64,000 bases of DNA from Sphingomonas colocasiae (GTDB lineage: Bacteria > Pseudomonadota > Alphaproteobacteria > Sphingomonadales > Sphingomonadaceae): contig NZ_JAINVV010000011.1 in the NCBI RefSeq assembly GCF_019880585.1, positions 310,001 through 374,000 of the forward strand. The letters are read 5' to 3'. The notes below the pieces were generated by a model that was not told the DNA's origin, ran no database searches, and saw only the letters and a list, made by a program, of their open reading frames with translations. The position numbers and the translations under genes are program-made. Of the stretch, positions 26,275-35,286 are shown one piece after another. Numbering within the stretch: the first letter of the stretch is position 1; each line of letters opens with the position of its first letter.

Positions 26275-27277
26275 CCGACGAGCCCCAAGCCGAAACCGCA
26301 CCCGCCCTGTCGCGCGTCGACGAACAGGGCACCGCCCATATCCAGCCGTTCGACATACCCGTTTCCAGCTATTGGAGCGACGAGGCGCGCCGGGCCTTCA
26401 TCGCGCGATATCGCGATCCACCCGAATGGATCGGCGACGATATCGGCGTGACACGCCAGCGGGCGGACGAATTGCTTTATACGCCGCATCTCACGCGCCA
26501 CCGCGAACGCTATCCCTGCACGATCGACGAAGAGATGATCGGCGGCATCCCCGTCGCGGTGGTCACGCCCCTTGCGGGCATATCCGCGCACAATGAAGGC
26601 CGCATCCTCGTCAATCTTCATGGCGGTGGTTTCGAGATCGGCGCCGGATTGGGCGGGCTGGTCGAAGCGATCCCGATCGCAGCCACCACGGGCATCCGCG
26701 TGATGGCCGTCGATTACCGCCAGGGGCCGGAACATCGCTTTCCGGCCGCCAGCGAGGATGTCGCCGCCGTCTATCGGGCACTGCTGGACCGGCATCGCCC
26801 GCAGGATATCGGCATGTTCGGATGCTCGGCCGGCGGAATGCTCACCGCGATGTCGATCGCCTGGTTCCTCGAGCAGGGCCTGCCGGTGCCGGGCGCGATC
26901 GCGCTGCTGTCCGCGATGGCCACCACCCGCTGGTCCGGGGATTCCCGCTTCTGGGGCCTCGCGCTGACCGGGGAAGCGCCCGATCCGGGGAACAGCGATC
27001 ACTGGTCCAGCTATCTGGAGGGCGTCGATGCCGAAGACCCGCTGGTCTCGCCGCATTTCTTCCCCGAGCTGTTGAAGCGCTTTCCGCCGACGCTGATCGT
27101 CGGGGGCACGCGCGACTTCGCCTTCACCGCCGCCTCCGCCGCGCCGGCGCCAGGGCCCGGCTGCATATGTGGGACGGCATGTGGCACGCCTTCTTCAACA
27201 ATTCGGACCTGCCCGAATCCCGGCAGGTCTACCGGGTGGTCGCCGACTTCTTCGCGAAGGAACTGGGCGGGCGCTGA
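26271..27277 (+). pseudogene. HSL-family alpha/beta-hydrolase, frameshifted near the C-terminus
   Basis: Paralogue of the preceding esterase with HGGGFE and GCSAGGM motifs in frame. After GTRDFAFTAASAA (about position 27140) the family-like ending continues in another frame: RAGARARLHMWDGMWHAFF...FFAKELGGR, stopping at 27277. Without the shift the product loses the catalytic His (in GMWHAFF) and runs on to 27290 with unrelated residues. From GTRD to WDGM there are 53 nt here versus 72 nt in the paralogue, i.e. 19 nt too few. Restoring a second copy of ACCGCCGCCTCCGCCGCGC would repair the frame exactly. It may be a true deletion by slippage or an assembly collapse. Confidence 0.8.
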
Positions 27278-27300
27278 GGCCGGATCCTGACGAGCCCGGC

Positions 27301-29703
27301 TTATCCGGGCTTGCCAGGCACCAGCATCGTCCGCGCCCGCACGACAGCGTCGACCGCCCGCTTGCTGAAGGGCAGCTTCTGCATGCGCCCGGCGAGCCAG
27401 GGGCCATATTGGTCGCGATAATGCGGCGATGACGGATCGGCGGACTGACCGGGCAGGTTCAGATACAGGCTTTCGTCCCAATTGCCGACATCGATCACCT
27501 GCAGATAGCTGGCCCCGCCCGAGGTGCGATAGCCCTGTTTCGCCGCCACCCAGCGCGCATTGACCGTGAAATTGTCGCCGGGCGATTCCCCGCCCTCGAT
27601 CGGCGGGAAGGCGGCGGCGATTTCGGGCAGGCGCGACAGCGGATGGGCGATCCGCACACGGTGGAGCGCGCCCCAGCGCCAGCGCGCCGGATCGTCGCCC
27701 ATCAGCGTCTTCGCTTCGGCCCAGGCGGCGGCCAGCGCCTCGCCGAACAGTCGATCGCGCGTCGCCGCCCGGTCGGGCCCGAAGCGCGCATCGGGATCGC
27801 GCATCAGCCGGATCAGTTCGCCCGCCGCGATCGAGGGCACCAGCGCGCGCGCCTGTGTCGGCACGATCGCGTCGAGCACGCGCTTGCCGAGATCGGCCCA
27901 CAGCATCTGGAACAAGGCCGCCTGCCCGCTATCGGCGTCGAGCCGCCCGTTCCAGCCGCGCAGCATGTCCGCCGCCGGCCTCGCGGCGGCGGCGGGCGCC
28001 GTCGGGATCAGCGCGCAAAGCTGGCGCGCGGGCGTGGACATCACATCCTGCTGCAGCGCCGCGCTGTCCGCCAGCGTGTGGCGCGGCTGCGCCTTCAGCA
28101 CTTCGACGATGCGTTCGTAGCGATAGGGTTCGCGGAAGGAGAAGGCGAGCGGCCCCTGCGTCTTCGAATAATCGGCGGGCAGATTGTCCTGGTTGGCGGT
28201 CGCGAACCAGCCCTTGGCAGGGTTGTAGTCGCGCGGCAGCTTTTCCGCGCCATAGCGTCCAGTCCAGTCGTAGCGGCCATCGCCGGGCGCGGGCAGCAGC
28301 CCGTCATGCCCGCCGCCGCGGATCGGCGCGGCACCGATCACCTGCCAGCCATGATTGCCGTCGATATCGGCATAATGGAAATTGGTGGGCGACGGGTGCC
28401 ATTTGAACGCGGCGCGCAGGCTTTCCCAATCGCGCGAAATATTGATCGCGATCATCGAGAAGCCGTCCATCGCGCCCGGCATCATCGTCACGCTGGCAAG
28501 CGCGGTCGCCCGCCGCCGTTTCGGATCGTGCAGCAGCACCGGTCCATGCACCGAATAGCGCAGGGTCACCCGGCGCGGTTCGGCGCCCTTCACCGCGATC
28601 GCCTCCTCGACGATCTCGAACCGCTTCCAGCCGCCGCCATGGCGATAGCGTTCGGGATCGGCGGGATCGAGTTCGAGTATGAACAGGTCGCTCTGGTCGT
28701 TGTGCGAATTGGTGCGGCCGAATGCGAAGCGATCGGTGTGGCCCTGCATGATGCCCGCCAGCCCCGGCGATCCGCCGCCGATCACGTCGAGCCCCGGCGC
28801 GGTCAGATGCGCCACATGGCGCGGCGCGAAGCCGCCGATGCCCAGATGCGGATCATTGGCCAGGATCGGCCGGCCGGTGGCGCTGCGCCCCGGCCCCACC
28901 GTCCATGCATTGGATCCGGCATTCGCCCCCTCGATCCGCGCGCCCGCCGGATCGCGCACATCGCGCACCGGGCTGGGCGTGGCGCCGAACGGCAGGCCGC
29001 CCTCCACCTGCCCGAGTATGCCCAGATCCGCCTCGGAGATCGCCGCCACGTCCAGCCCGTCGGGCACGCGCAGCCGCCAGGCCGGGCGCAGCGGCGCCAC
29101 CAGCGTATCGAGTTCCAGCATCCCCAGCGCCGCCAGCCGCGCGCGGCGGATCTCGTCGTCGACATTGCCGATCGATGCGCCGCGTTCGGTGACGATGTCG
29201 CGCACGTCCCAACGCATCGGCGCGGCGCCCAGGATGCGATATTCGGCGGGCAGCAGCGCGGGATCGGCCGTCACCTCGTCGATGCGGGCATTGATGCCGG
29301 CGACATAGCCCTTCGCGCAGGCCAGCACTTCGGCGGGCAGCTTCGCCAGTTCGGCGTCCAGGTCGCCGCGATAATGGAACAGCCGCTCGGCATGATCGTG
29401 CGCGACGAAGGCGGGGCCGAACGCCTCGGCCAGCCGCCCCATGCCGCGCCGATGGCCCAGGTCGAGCTGGAACAGCCGGTCGCGCGCGACGACATAACCC
29501 TGGCCGAAAAAGGCGTCGGCCTTGCTCCGCGCGCGGATATGCGGAACGCCCCATTGATCGTCGAGGATCTCGATCGGCCCGGCCGCGCCCGTCACCGTCC
29601 GGGTCTTCACGCCCGCGTCCACCTTGCCCGCGCGCAACGCCGAAAGCGGCATCAACGCCGCCAATGAGCTTCCGGCCAGAAAGGCGCGACGGTCGAATTT
29701 CAT
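27301..29703 (-). CDS. Penicillin acylase family protein (Ntn hydrolase), Tat-exported
   Basis: An 800-residue precursor of an N-terminal-nucleophile amidohydrolase. The N-terminus MKFDRRAFLAGSSLAALMPL is a twin-arginine signal. The alpha part carries DQWGVPHIRARSKADAFFGQGYV (landmark, shortened here to WGVPHI and FGQGYV). The autocatalytic cleavage site is before Ser264 in GANAGSNAWTVGP, followed by NDPHLGI, the usual beta-subunit start. Family members cleave amides such as beta-lactam side chains, acyl-homoserine lactones or N-acyl amino acids. Start supported by GGAGGGA. It faces the esterase operon convergently and diverges from a large TBDR over 552 bp. Confidence 0.93.
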   Translation of the reverse strand: MKFDRRAFLAGSSLAALMPLSALRAGKVDAGVKTRTVTGAAGPIEILDDQWGVPHIRARSKADAFFGQGYVVARDRLFQLDLGHRRGMGRLAEAFGPAFVAHDHAERLFHYRGDLDAELAKLPAEVLACAKGYVAGINARIDEVTADPALLPAEYRILGAAPMRWDVRDIVTERGASIGNVDDEIRRARLAALGMLELDTLVAPLRPAWRLRVPDGLDVAAISEADLGILGQVEGGLPFGATPSPVRDVRDPAGARIEGANAGSNAWTVGPGRSATGRPILANDPHLGIGGFAPRHVAHLTAPGLDVIGGGSPGLAGIMQGHTDRFAFGRTNSHNDQSDLFILELDPADPERYRHGGGWKRFEIVEEAIAVKGAEPRRVTLRYSVHGPVLLHDPKRRRATALASVTMMPGAMDGFSMIAINISRDWESLRAAFKWHPSPTNFHYADIDGNHGWQVIGAAPIRGGGHDGLLPAPGDGRYDWTGRYGAEKLPRDYNPAKGWFATANQDNLPADYSKTQGPLAFSFREPYRYERIVEVLKAQPRHTLADSAALQQDVMSTPARQLCALIPTAPAAAARPAADMLRGWNGRLDADSGQAALFQMLWADLGKRVLDAIVPTQARALVPSIAAGELIRLMRDPDARFGPDRAATRDRLFGEALAAAWAEAKTLMGDDPARWRWGALHRVRIAHPLSRLPEIAAAFPPIEGGESPGDNFTVNARWVAAKQGYRTSGGASYLQVIDVGNWDESLYLNLPGQSADPSSPHYRDQYGPWLAGRMQKLPFSKRAVDAVVRARTMLVPGKPG

Positions 29704-30255
29704 GGCTGGTCCCTCCAATGGCCCTCGCGGCGCGCCGGTCGGCAAACCGGTCTTCGGTGCGGGAGAGGCTATCCAAAGCCGCCCTGCCATCCCATAACCA
29801 AGCAGAAGCCAGGCTATGCAACAAGGCTATCGCGCCGGTGCCGGCGAACTCGACTCGATCTGGATCCGTGATCCGCCCGCGCCATGCTCCAACAGGCCGA
29901 TTCCGGATGCATCGGCATCCTCCAAATCGCGTTTTATGTAATTATGTTGCCTTTTTGCATCGCTTTCGGCGCAGTCCATACCCCCGGGTTATGGATGATG
30001 TAACGCAAAGAAACCCCTTCGGCTTGACTTGACCTGCCCGGGGCCGGACCATCCGGGCGGGACAGATGCCACGCCGACATAAGGGAGAAATCCGACGGCC
30101 CGTCCCGCCGAAACGGCGCGGCAGACAGAGGAGAAGATTATCGGGCTGCCGCCCGTAAGAAATTGCAAAGAAATGCAAATCATGAAGCGGCAGCGCACCC
30201 ATTGCGACTCCGGCGAACGGCCGGGCGCATCGCGTTAGTATCAAGGGGGATTACC
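29704..30255. other. 552-bp intergenic region between divergent acylase and TBDR genes
   Basis: No convincing gene: the open frames here have no ribosome site and atypical composition. It holds the divergent promoters of the acylase (-) and TBDR (+). A CATCC(C)ATAACC sequence occurs twice, at 29788-29799 and as its complement at 29984-29997, and a related CATCCATAA lies at 23075-23089 before another TBDR. The long leader before the TBDR contains short GC-rich inverted repeats (for example around 30150) but no recognised riboswitch. Confidence 0.5.
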
Positions 30256-33228
30256 ATGCAGTTTACCACGCACCATGCCGGCCGCCAGGTCCGCCGCCTC
30301 GCCACGCATGCCAGTCTGGCGGCGATCGCGCTGGCCGGGCTGATGCCCGTCGCCGCCCAGGCGCAGACCGAGGAGCCGCAGGCCGAAGCCGCGCGCGACG
30401 ACATCATCGTCACCGGTTCGCGCATCCGCCGCGACGGTTTCGAGGCGCCGACGCCGGTGACCGTGGTTTCGCAGGAAGAACTGCAGAACCAGTCTCCGTC
30501 GAACAACATCGCCGATATCGTCAATCAGCTGCCCGCGCTCGCCGGTTCGACGCGCCCGGCCAACTCGCGCCTCAACCTGTCGAGCGGCCAGGCGGGCATC
30601 AACGCGCTCAACCTGCGCAACCTGGGCGAGACGCGCACGCTGGTGCTGCTCAACGGCCGCCGCTCGGTGGGCTCGACGATCACCGGCCTGGTCGACGTCA
30701 ACACCATTCCGCAGGCGCTGGTGAAAAGCGTCGAGATCGTGACGGGCGGCGCTTCGGCGGCCTATGGTTCGGACGCCGTCGCCGGCGTCGCCAACTTCAT
30801 CCTCGACAATAAATATACCGGGCTGAAGATCTCGGGCGACACCGGCATCACCACCTATGGCGACGGTTTCAACTATTCGTTCAGCGCGGCGGGCGGCATG
30901 TCGTTCGCGGGCGGACGCGGCCATATCCTGCTGAGCGGCGAAGTCGCGCATCGCGACGGCATCTTCGAGGTCGATCGCCCCTGGAACCAGACCGGCTATG
31001 TCCGCATCCAGGATCCGAACTGGACCACGAACAGCACCACCCCGCAATTCCTGATCCGGCGCCAGGTCGGCGCCGCGAACTCGACGCCCGGCGGCCTGAT
31101 CACGGGCTCCAGCGGTGGCGTCGCCAACCGGCTGCGCGGCATCTATTTCGGCGATGGCGGATCGATCAACCAGTTCGTCTATGGCGGGCTGACCTTCCCC
31201 TCGCCCACCGGCAGCGCCGCGCCGACGCTTACCCAGGGCGGATCCTGGCAGGTCAATGATTCCGGCCGGCGCATCGGCCTGGATCCCGAAGACGACCGCT
31301 ACGGCCTGTTCGGCCGGCTGAGCTTCGAGGTTTCCGACGGCGTCGAGCTGTTCGCCGAAGCATCGTACAACAAGCAGAAAGTGTTCTTCAACGCCGGCCC
31401 CAACCTGGCGACGGGCATCACGCTCCAGGCCAACAACGCCTTCCTGATCAACACGCTGGGCGCCGCGCAGCTCGCCGGCATCAACACCGTGACCCTGGCG
31501 ACCACCGCCGCCGACCTGCCCTTCCGCGCGGTCGACAACCGCCGCGAGGTCCAGCGTTACCTGATCGGCGCGGAGGGCAAGTTCGAGGCGTTCGGCAGGA
31601 CCGCGACCTGGGACATCTACGGCCAGTACGGCCGCGCCAAGATGCGCGAGCAGCTGCGCAACATCATGCATGTGAACCGGATGAACCAGGCGACCAACGC
31701 GGTGTTCGCGCTGGCGGGCAATCCCGGCGGCTATGCCGTGGGATCGATCCAGTGCGCGATCAACGTCGATGCCGATGCGGCCAACAACGATCCCAATTGC
31801 CGGCCGCTCAACCGGCTGGGCATCGGCGTCGCCGATCCCGCGGCGATCAACTATGTGCTCGGCAGCCCCTATCGCGACGAGGTGGCCGAACAATATGTGG
31901 CGGGCGGCAACCTGACGCTCACCCCCTTCACCACCTGGGCCGGCGACGTCAGCATCTCGACCGGCGCGGAATGGCGCAAGGAGAAGATCAGCGGTTTCGT
32001 GCCTGCTGAATTCCAGCCGATCATCAACGCCAACGGCACCACCACGAACCGCTGGTCGGTGGGCAATTATCTGCCCACCAACGGCGACTACAGCGTGAAG
32101 GAAGCCTATCTCGAAACCGTGGTGCCGCTGGGCTTCGGCCTGGAATTCAACGGCGCGGTGCGTGCGACCGATTATTCGACCGCGGGCTATGTCACCACCT
32201 GGAAGGCGGGCGCCACCTGGCAGCCGATCGAGGATATCCGCGTCCGCATCACGCGCTCGCGCGATATTCGCGCGCCCAACCTGAACGAACTCTATCAGGC
32301 GGGCGCCGCGAACAGCGACTCGGTGCGCAACCCGGCCTATAATCCGGCCGATCCGTCGAAGGGGCCGGCGACTTTCGGCTATTCGGCGACGGTGACCGGC
32401 AATACCGCGCTGAAGCCCGAAAAGGCGGATTCGTGGAATATCGGCGCGGTGGTCACGCCGCGCTTCATCCCCGGCTTCGCCTTCTCGGCCGACTATTTCC
32501 GCATCGACCTGAAGGACGCGATCGACACGCTCTCCGCGCAGGAGATCATCAATCGCTGCTATGAAGGCATCCAGGCCTTCTGCGACGCCATCACCGACGA
32601 TCCGGCACGCTCGGCGCCGGGCCAGCCGTACAAGCTGTTCCGCAGCCAGCCGTTCAACTTCGCGAGCAAGCTGGTGCGCGGCATCGATTTCGACGCCTCG
32701 TACCGCGTGCCGCTGGATCAGCTGTTCGGCGGCGGCAAGGGCGTCTTCACGCTGCGCGGCGTGGCGACGCGCTATATCGACAACATCACCGATACGGGCG
32801 TCGCGGGTGTCGTGCCGCTCAACACGGTGGGCGTGAACGGTGGCCAGTACAGCACGCCGAAGTGGATCTTCCGCGCCAGCGCCAGCTATGACGACGAAAG
32901 CTTCTCGGCCACCGTCGTCGGCCGCGGCGTCAGCTCGGGCAAATATGCCGCCAACGGCATCGAGTGCCAGACCGGCTGCCCGCTTTCGACCACCCAGTTC
33001 CCGACCTATGACGACAATCATGTGAAGGGCACCTTCTACGTCGATCTCAACATCGCGCAGAAGGTGAATATGTGGGACAAGGGCGAAGGCCAGTTCTTCA
33101 TCAACGTGACGAACCTGTTCAACAAGAGCGCGCTGCTGCTGCCCGAGACCGGGCTTGCCGCCAACAGCACCTTCTCGGACCTGCTCGGCCGTTCCTTCCG
33201 CGTCGGCTTCCGCATCCAGATGCGCTGA
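30256..33228 (+). CDS. Large TonB-dependent receptor (RIRRDGF class)
   Basis: A 990-residue TBDR. Signal peptide to about residue 36 (AGLMPVAAQAQ), TonB-box region DDIIVTGSRIRRDGF, plug with NGRRSVGSTITGLVDVNTIP and VTGGASAAYGSDAVAGVANF, and a long barrel ending FRVGFRIQMR. This NGRR/VTGGASAAYGSDAVAG class of very large receptors is typical of sphingomonads and xanthomonads and is often linked to carbohydrates or peptides. It stands alone, followed by strong terminators. The start ATG follows AAGGGGGA. The receptor at 46988-49765 belongs to the same class. Confidence 0.94.
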   Translation: MQFTTHHAGRQVRRLATHASLAAIALAGLMPVAAQAQTEEPQAEAARDDIIVTGSRIRRDGFEAPTPVTVVSQEELQNQSPSNNIADIVNQLPALAGSTRPANSRLNLSSGQAGINALNLRNLGETRTLVLLNGRRSVGSTITGLVDVNTIPQALVKSVEIVTGGASAAYGSDAVAGVANFILDNKYTGLKISGDTGITTYGDGFNYSFSAAGGMSFAGGRGHILLSGEVAHRDGIFEVDRPWNQTGYVRIQDPNWTTNSTTPQFLIRRQVGAANSTPGGLITGSSGGVANRLRGIYFGDGGSINQFVYGGLTFPSPTGSAAPTLTQGGSWQVNDSGRRIGLDPEDDRYGLFGRLSFEVSDGVELFAEASYNKQKVFFNAGPNLATGITLQANNAFLINTLGAAQLAGINTVTLATTAADLPFRAVDNRREVQRYLIGAEGKFEAFGRTATWDIYGQYGRAKMREQLRNIMHVNRMNQATNAVFALAGNPGGYAVGSIQCAINVDADAANNDPNCRPLNRLGIGVADPAAINYVLGSPYRDEVAEQYVAGGNLTLTPFTTWAGDVSISTGAEWRKEKISGFVPAEFQPIINANGTTTNRWSVGNYLPTNGDYSVKEAYLETVVPLGFGLEFNGAVRATDYSTAGYVTTWKAGATWQPIEDIRVRITRSRDIRAPNLNELYQAGAANSDSVRNPAYNPADPSKGPATFGYSATVTGNTALKPEKADSWNIGAVVTPRFIPGFAFSADYFRIDLKDAIDTLSAQEIINRCYEGIQAFCDAITDDPARSAPGQPYKLFRSQPFNFASKLVRGIDFDASYRVPLDQLFGGGKGVFTLRGVATRYIDNITDTGVAGVVPLNTVGVNGGQYSTPKWIFRASASYDDESFSATVVGRGVSSGKYAANGIECQTGCPLSTTQFPTYDDNHVKGTFYVDLNIAQKVNMWDKGEGQFFINVTNLFNKSALLLPETGLAANSTFSDLLGRSFRVGFRIQMR

Positions 33229-33237
33229 CCCGAAAAT

Positions 33238-33265
33238 CACGGCGCGTTTCGCCAAACGCGCCGTG
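33238..33265. terminator. Perfect 12-bp hairpin after the TBDR gene
   Basis: CACGGCGCGTTT-CGCC-AAACGCGCCGTG is a fully paired stem with a 4-nt loop beginning 10 bp after the TBDR stop. There is no U tract directly behind it, so it may stabilise the 3' end in tandem with the next hairpin. Confidence 0.65.
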
Positions 33266-33274
33266 GATTGCCTT

Positions 33275-33310
33275 ACGGCTCCGTTCCGCATGGAACGGGG
33301 CCGTTTTCTT
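33275..33310 (+). terminator. Rho-independent terminator of the large TBDR gene
   Basis: A 13-bp stem (ACGGCTCCGTTCC / GGAACGGGGCCGT with one G-T pair), loop GCAT, followed by TTTTCTT. A textbook intrinsic terminator on the plus strand; read from the other strand it could also stop the HxlR transcript. Confidence 0.8.
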
Positions 33311-33348
33311 TGTCCACGCTTGAGAGGCAGGGCCGTATCGCCCCCGTC

Positions 33349-33807
33349 TTATTCCCCGTCTTCGACGGGCACTTTCAGGATGATCGCATCGCCGGCCTCG
33401 ATCGGGCGCCCATCCTCGGTCCGCACGTCGAGCCGGACGGGCCGGCCGGTTTCGCGCTCGACCAGCCTGGAATGCGCTTCGCCGGCTGCGAACAGATGGC
33501 GCTCGCCCCATTGCCGCAACGCCACCATCACCGGAAAAAGATCGCGGCCCATCCGGGTCAGCCGATATTCCTGGTGCGCGCCGCCGCCGGGCGCGGATAT
33601 CGTTTCCAATATGCCGCGATCGACCAGTGTGCGCAGCCGATCGGACAGGATGTTCCTGGCGATGCCCAGACTTTTCTGAAATTCGCCGAAACGCGCCAGC
33701 CCATCGAACGCATCGCGCACGATCAGCAACGACCACCAATCGCCGATCGCGTCGAGCGATCGTGCGCTTGGGCAATAATCTCCTTTGAGGCTCTTGCGCC
33801 TGACCAT
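33349..33807 (-). CDS. HxlR family transcriptional regulator
   Basis: A 152-residue MarR-like winged helix of the HxlR type (CPSARSLDAIGDWWSLLIVRDAFDGLARFGEFQKSLGIARNILSDRLRTLVDRGILE as the core, shown here as family landmarks). A Cys near the N-terminus (YCPSARSL) is in the position used for redox or quinone/aldehyde sensing in this family. It diverges from an MFS exporter over a 119-bp gap holding two operator-like repeats, so it probably controls the exporter and itself. Confidence 0.92.
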   Translation of the reverse strand: MVRRKSLKGDYCPSARSLDAIGDWWSLLIVRDAFDGLARFGEFQKSLGIARNILSDRLRTLVDRGILETISAPGGGAHQEYRLTRMGRDLFPVMVALRQWGERHLFAAGEAHSRLVERETGRPVRLDVRTEDGRPIEAGDAIILKVPVEDGE

Positions 33808-33854
33808 CCCGCTCCCTCTTCATACCAACCCGCACAGGGCGGCCGGCGCAATCA

Positions 33855-33909
33855 TGGTTGCATCATAAAACCATTCTGATACCAATCAAATGGTTTCATC
33901 ATTAAACCG
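33855..33909. promoter_or_regulatory. Paired HxlR operator candidates
   Basis: Two direct copies of the 19-mer TGGTTKCATCATWAAACCR are at 33855-33873 and 33891-33909, spaced 36 bp start to start. Each is itself an inverted repeat (TGGTT...AACCA). They fill the divergent HxlR/MFS intergenic region. Confidence 0.6.
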
Positions 33910-33926
33910 AATCGAGGCTGATCACC

Positions 33927-35207
33927 ATGCCGGTCCCGAATGAAGCGGCGTGCGCCAGCACCGCCGCGAATGCCGACGCGCGTGCGCCGAACCGTCCGTC
34001 CGCGCGCTCCCCCAATCCCGCCGCCGGCCTTTCGCCCGGCCTGACGCTGTTGTTCGCCGTCGCCAGCGGGCTTGCGGTCGCCAACGCCTATTTCGCGCAT
34101 CCCCTGCTCGACATGATGGCCGACGATATCGGCCTGTCGCGCGCGCATGCCGGGTTGATCGTGGCGGCGACGCAACTGGGTTACGGCCTGGGATTGATCC
34201 TGCTGGTTCCCATCGGCGATCTTGTCGACCGACGCCGGCTGGTGATCGCCCAATCGCTGCTGTCGGTGCTCGCGCTGGTTGCGATCGCGTTCGCAACCGG
34301 CCCCGCGATGTTGCTGGCGACCATGGCAACGATGGGCCTGCTGGCGGTCGTCACCCAGGCGTTCGTCGCCTTCGCGGCAAGCCTCGCGCCGCCCGATGCG
34401 CGTGGACGGATCGTCGGGGCCGTCACCAGCGGGATCGTGATCGGCATATTGCTTGCGCGCACGATCGCCGGGGCGCTCACCGATCTCGCAGGCTGGCGCT
34501 CGGTCTATCTGGCATCGGCGCTGTCGACATTGTTGGTCGTCGCGCTGCTCTACAAGACGCTTCCCCGTCAGCCGAAGCCGGCATCGTCCATGCCTTATGC
34601 CAGGCTGATCGCGTCCCTGTTCGCACTGATCGCCACCGAACGCGTGCTGCTTGTCCGCGGCCTGATCGCGATGCTGATCTTCGCCGACATCACGACGCTG
34701 CTGACGCCGCTGGTGCTGCCGCTCAGCGCCCCGCCCTTTTCGCTGTCGCACGGCGCGATCGGCCTGTTCGGGCTGGCGGGCGTGGCCGGCGCGCTCGCCG
34801 CCGGCCGCGCCGGCCGATGGGCCGATCGCGGGCATGCGCAGCGCGTCACCGGTGCGGCGCTGTTGCTGATGTTCGCTGCCTGGGGGCCGATCGCCATGCT
34901 GCCCCATTCGATGCTGTGGCTGGTGCTCGGCGTCGTGATCGTCGATTTCGGGCTGCAGGCCGCGCATGTCACCAACCAGGCGATGATCTATCGCACCCGC
35001 CCGGAGGCGCAGAGCCGGCTGACCGCGGGATATATGCTCTTCTATGCGATCGGCAGCGCACTGGGCTCTTCTTCCTCGACAATCGTCTATGCGCATGCGG
35101 GCTGGGGCGGCATATGCATGCTGGGCGCCGGCATCGCGCTGGCGACGATCTTCCTGTGGGCGGCAACGCTGCAGGCGATGCCCGCAAGCGCCACGCGCGC
35201 GCTCTGA
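33927..35207 (+). CDS. MFS transporter (drug-efflux type)
   Basis: A 426-residue major-facilitator protein with about 12 transmembrane helices. The loop 2-3 motif is DLVDRRRL, and helices such as LTLLFAVASGLAVANAYFAH and the final MLGAGIALATIFLWAATLQ are visible. The polar N-terminal ~35 residues are an extra extension. It belongs to the DHA-type efflux group by general appearance. Divergent from the HxlR gene, whose operator candidates lie within 20-70 bp of its start. Confidence 0.9.
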   Translation: MPVPNEAACASTAANADARAPNRPSARSPNPAAGLSPGLTLLFAVASGLAVANAYFAHPLLDMMADDIGLSRAHAGLIVAATQLGYGLGLILLVPIGDLVDRRRLVIAQSLLSVLALVAIAFATGPAMLLATMATMGLLAVVTQAFVAFAASLAPPDARGRIVGAVTSGIVIGILLARTIAGALTDLAGWRSVYLASALSTLLVVALLYKTLPRQPKPASSMPYARLIASLFALIATERVLLVRGLIAMLIFADITTLLTPLVLPLSAPPFSLSHGAIGLFGLAGVAGALAAGRAGRWADRGHAQRVTGAALLLMFAAWGPIAMLPHSMLWLVLGVVIVDFGLQAAHVTNQAMIYRTRPEAQSRLTAGYMLFYAIGSALGSSSSTIVYAHAGWGGICMLGAGIALATIFLWAATLQAMPASATRAL

Positions 35208-35286
35208 CCCGGCATGGATGGCGGCGTCACGAAATGTTACACGGCCATCCGCGACATCAAGGCCGCCAGATGGTAACGCTTTGCCG

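Noticed and set aside
29664-30032. Possible 122-aa plus-strand protein in the acylase/TBDR gap
   Set aside because: It begins inside the acylase gene antisense, has no ribosome site, and shows a mixed Arg/Pro/Ser composition with no recognisable feature.
30241-33291. 1016-codon minus-strand open frame opposite the large TBDR
   Set aside because: Composition of a codon-position shadow (repeated HRR, DDRR, VGR patterns). The plus-strand frame has signal peptide, TonB box, plug and terminator.
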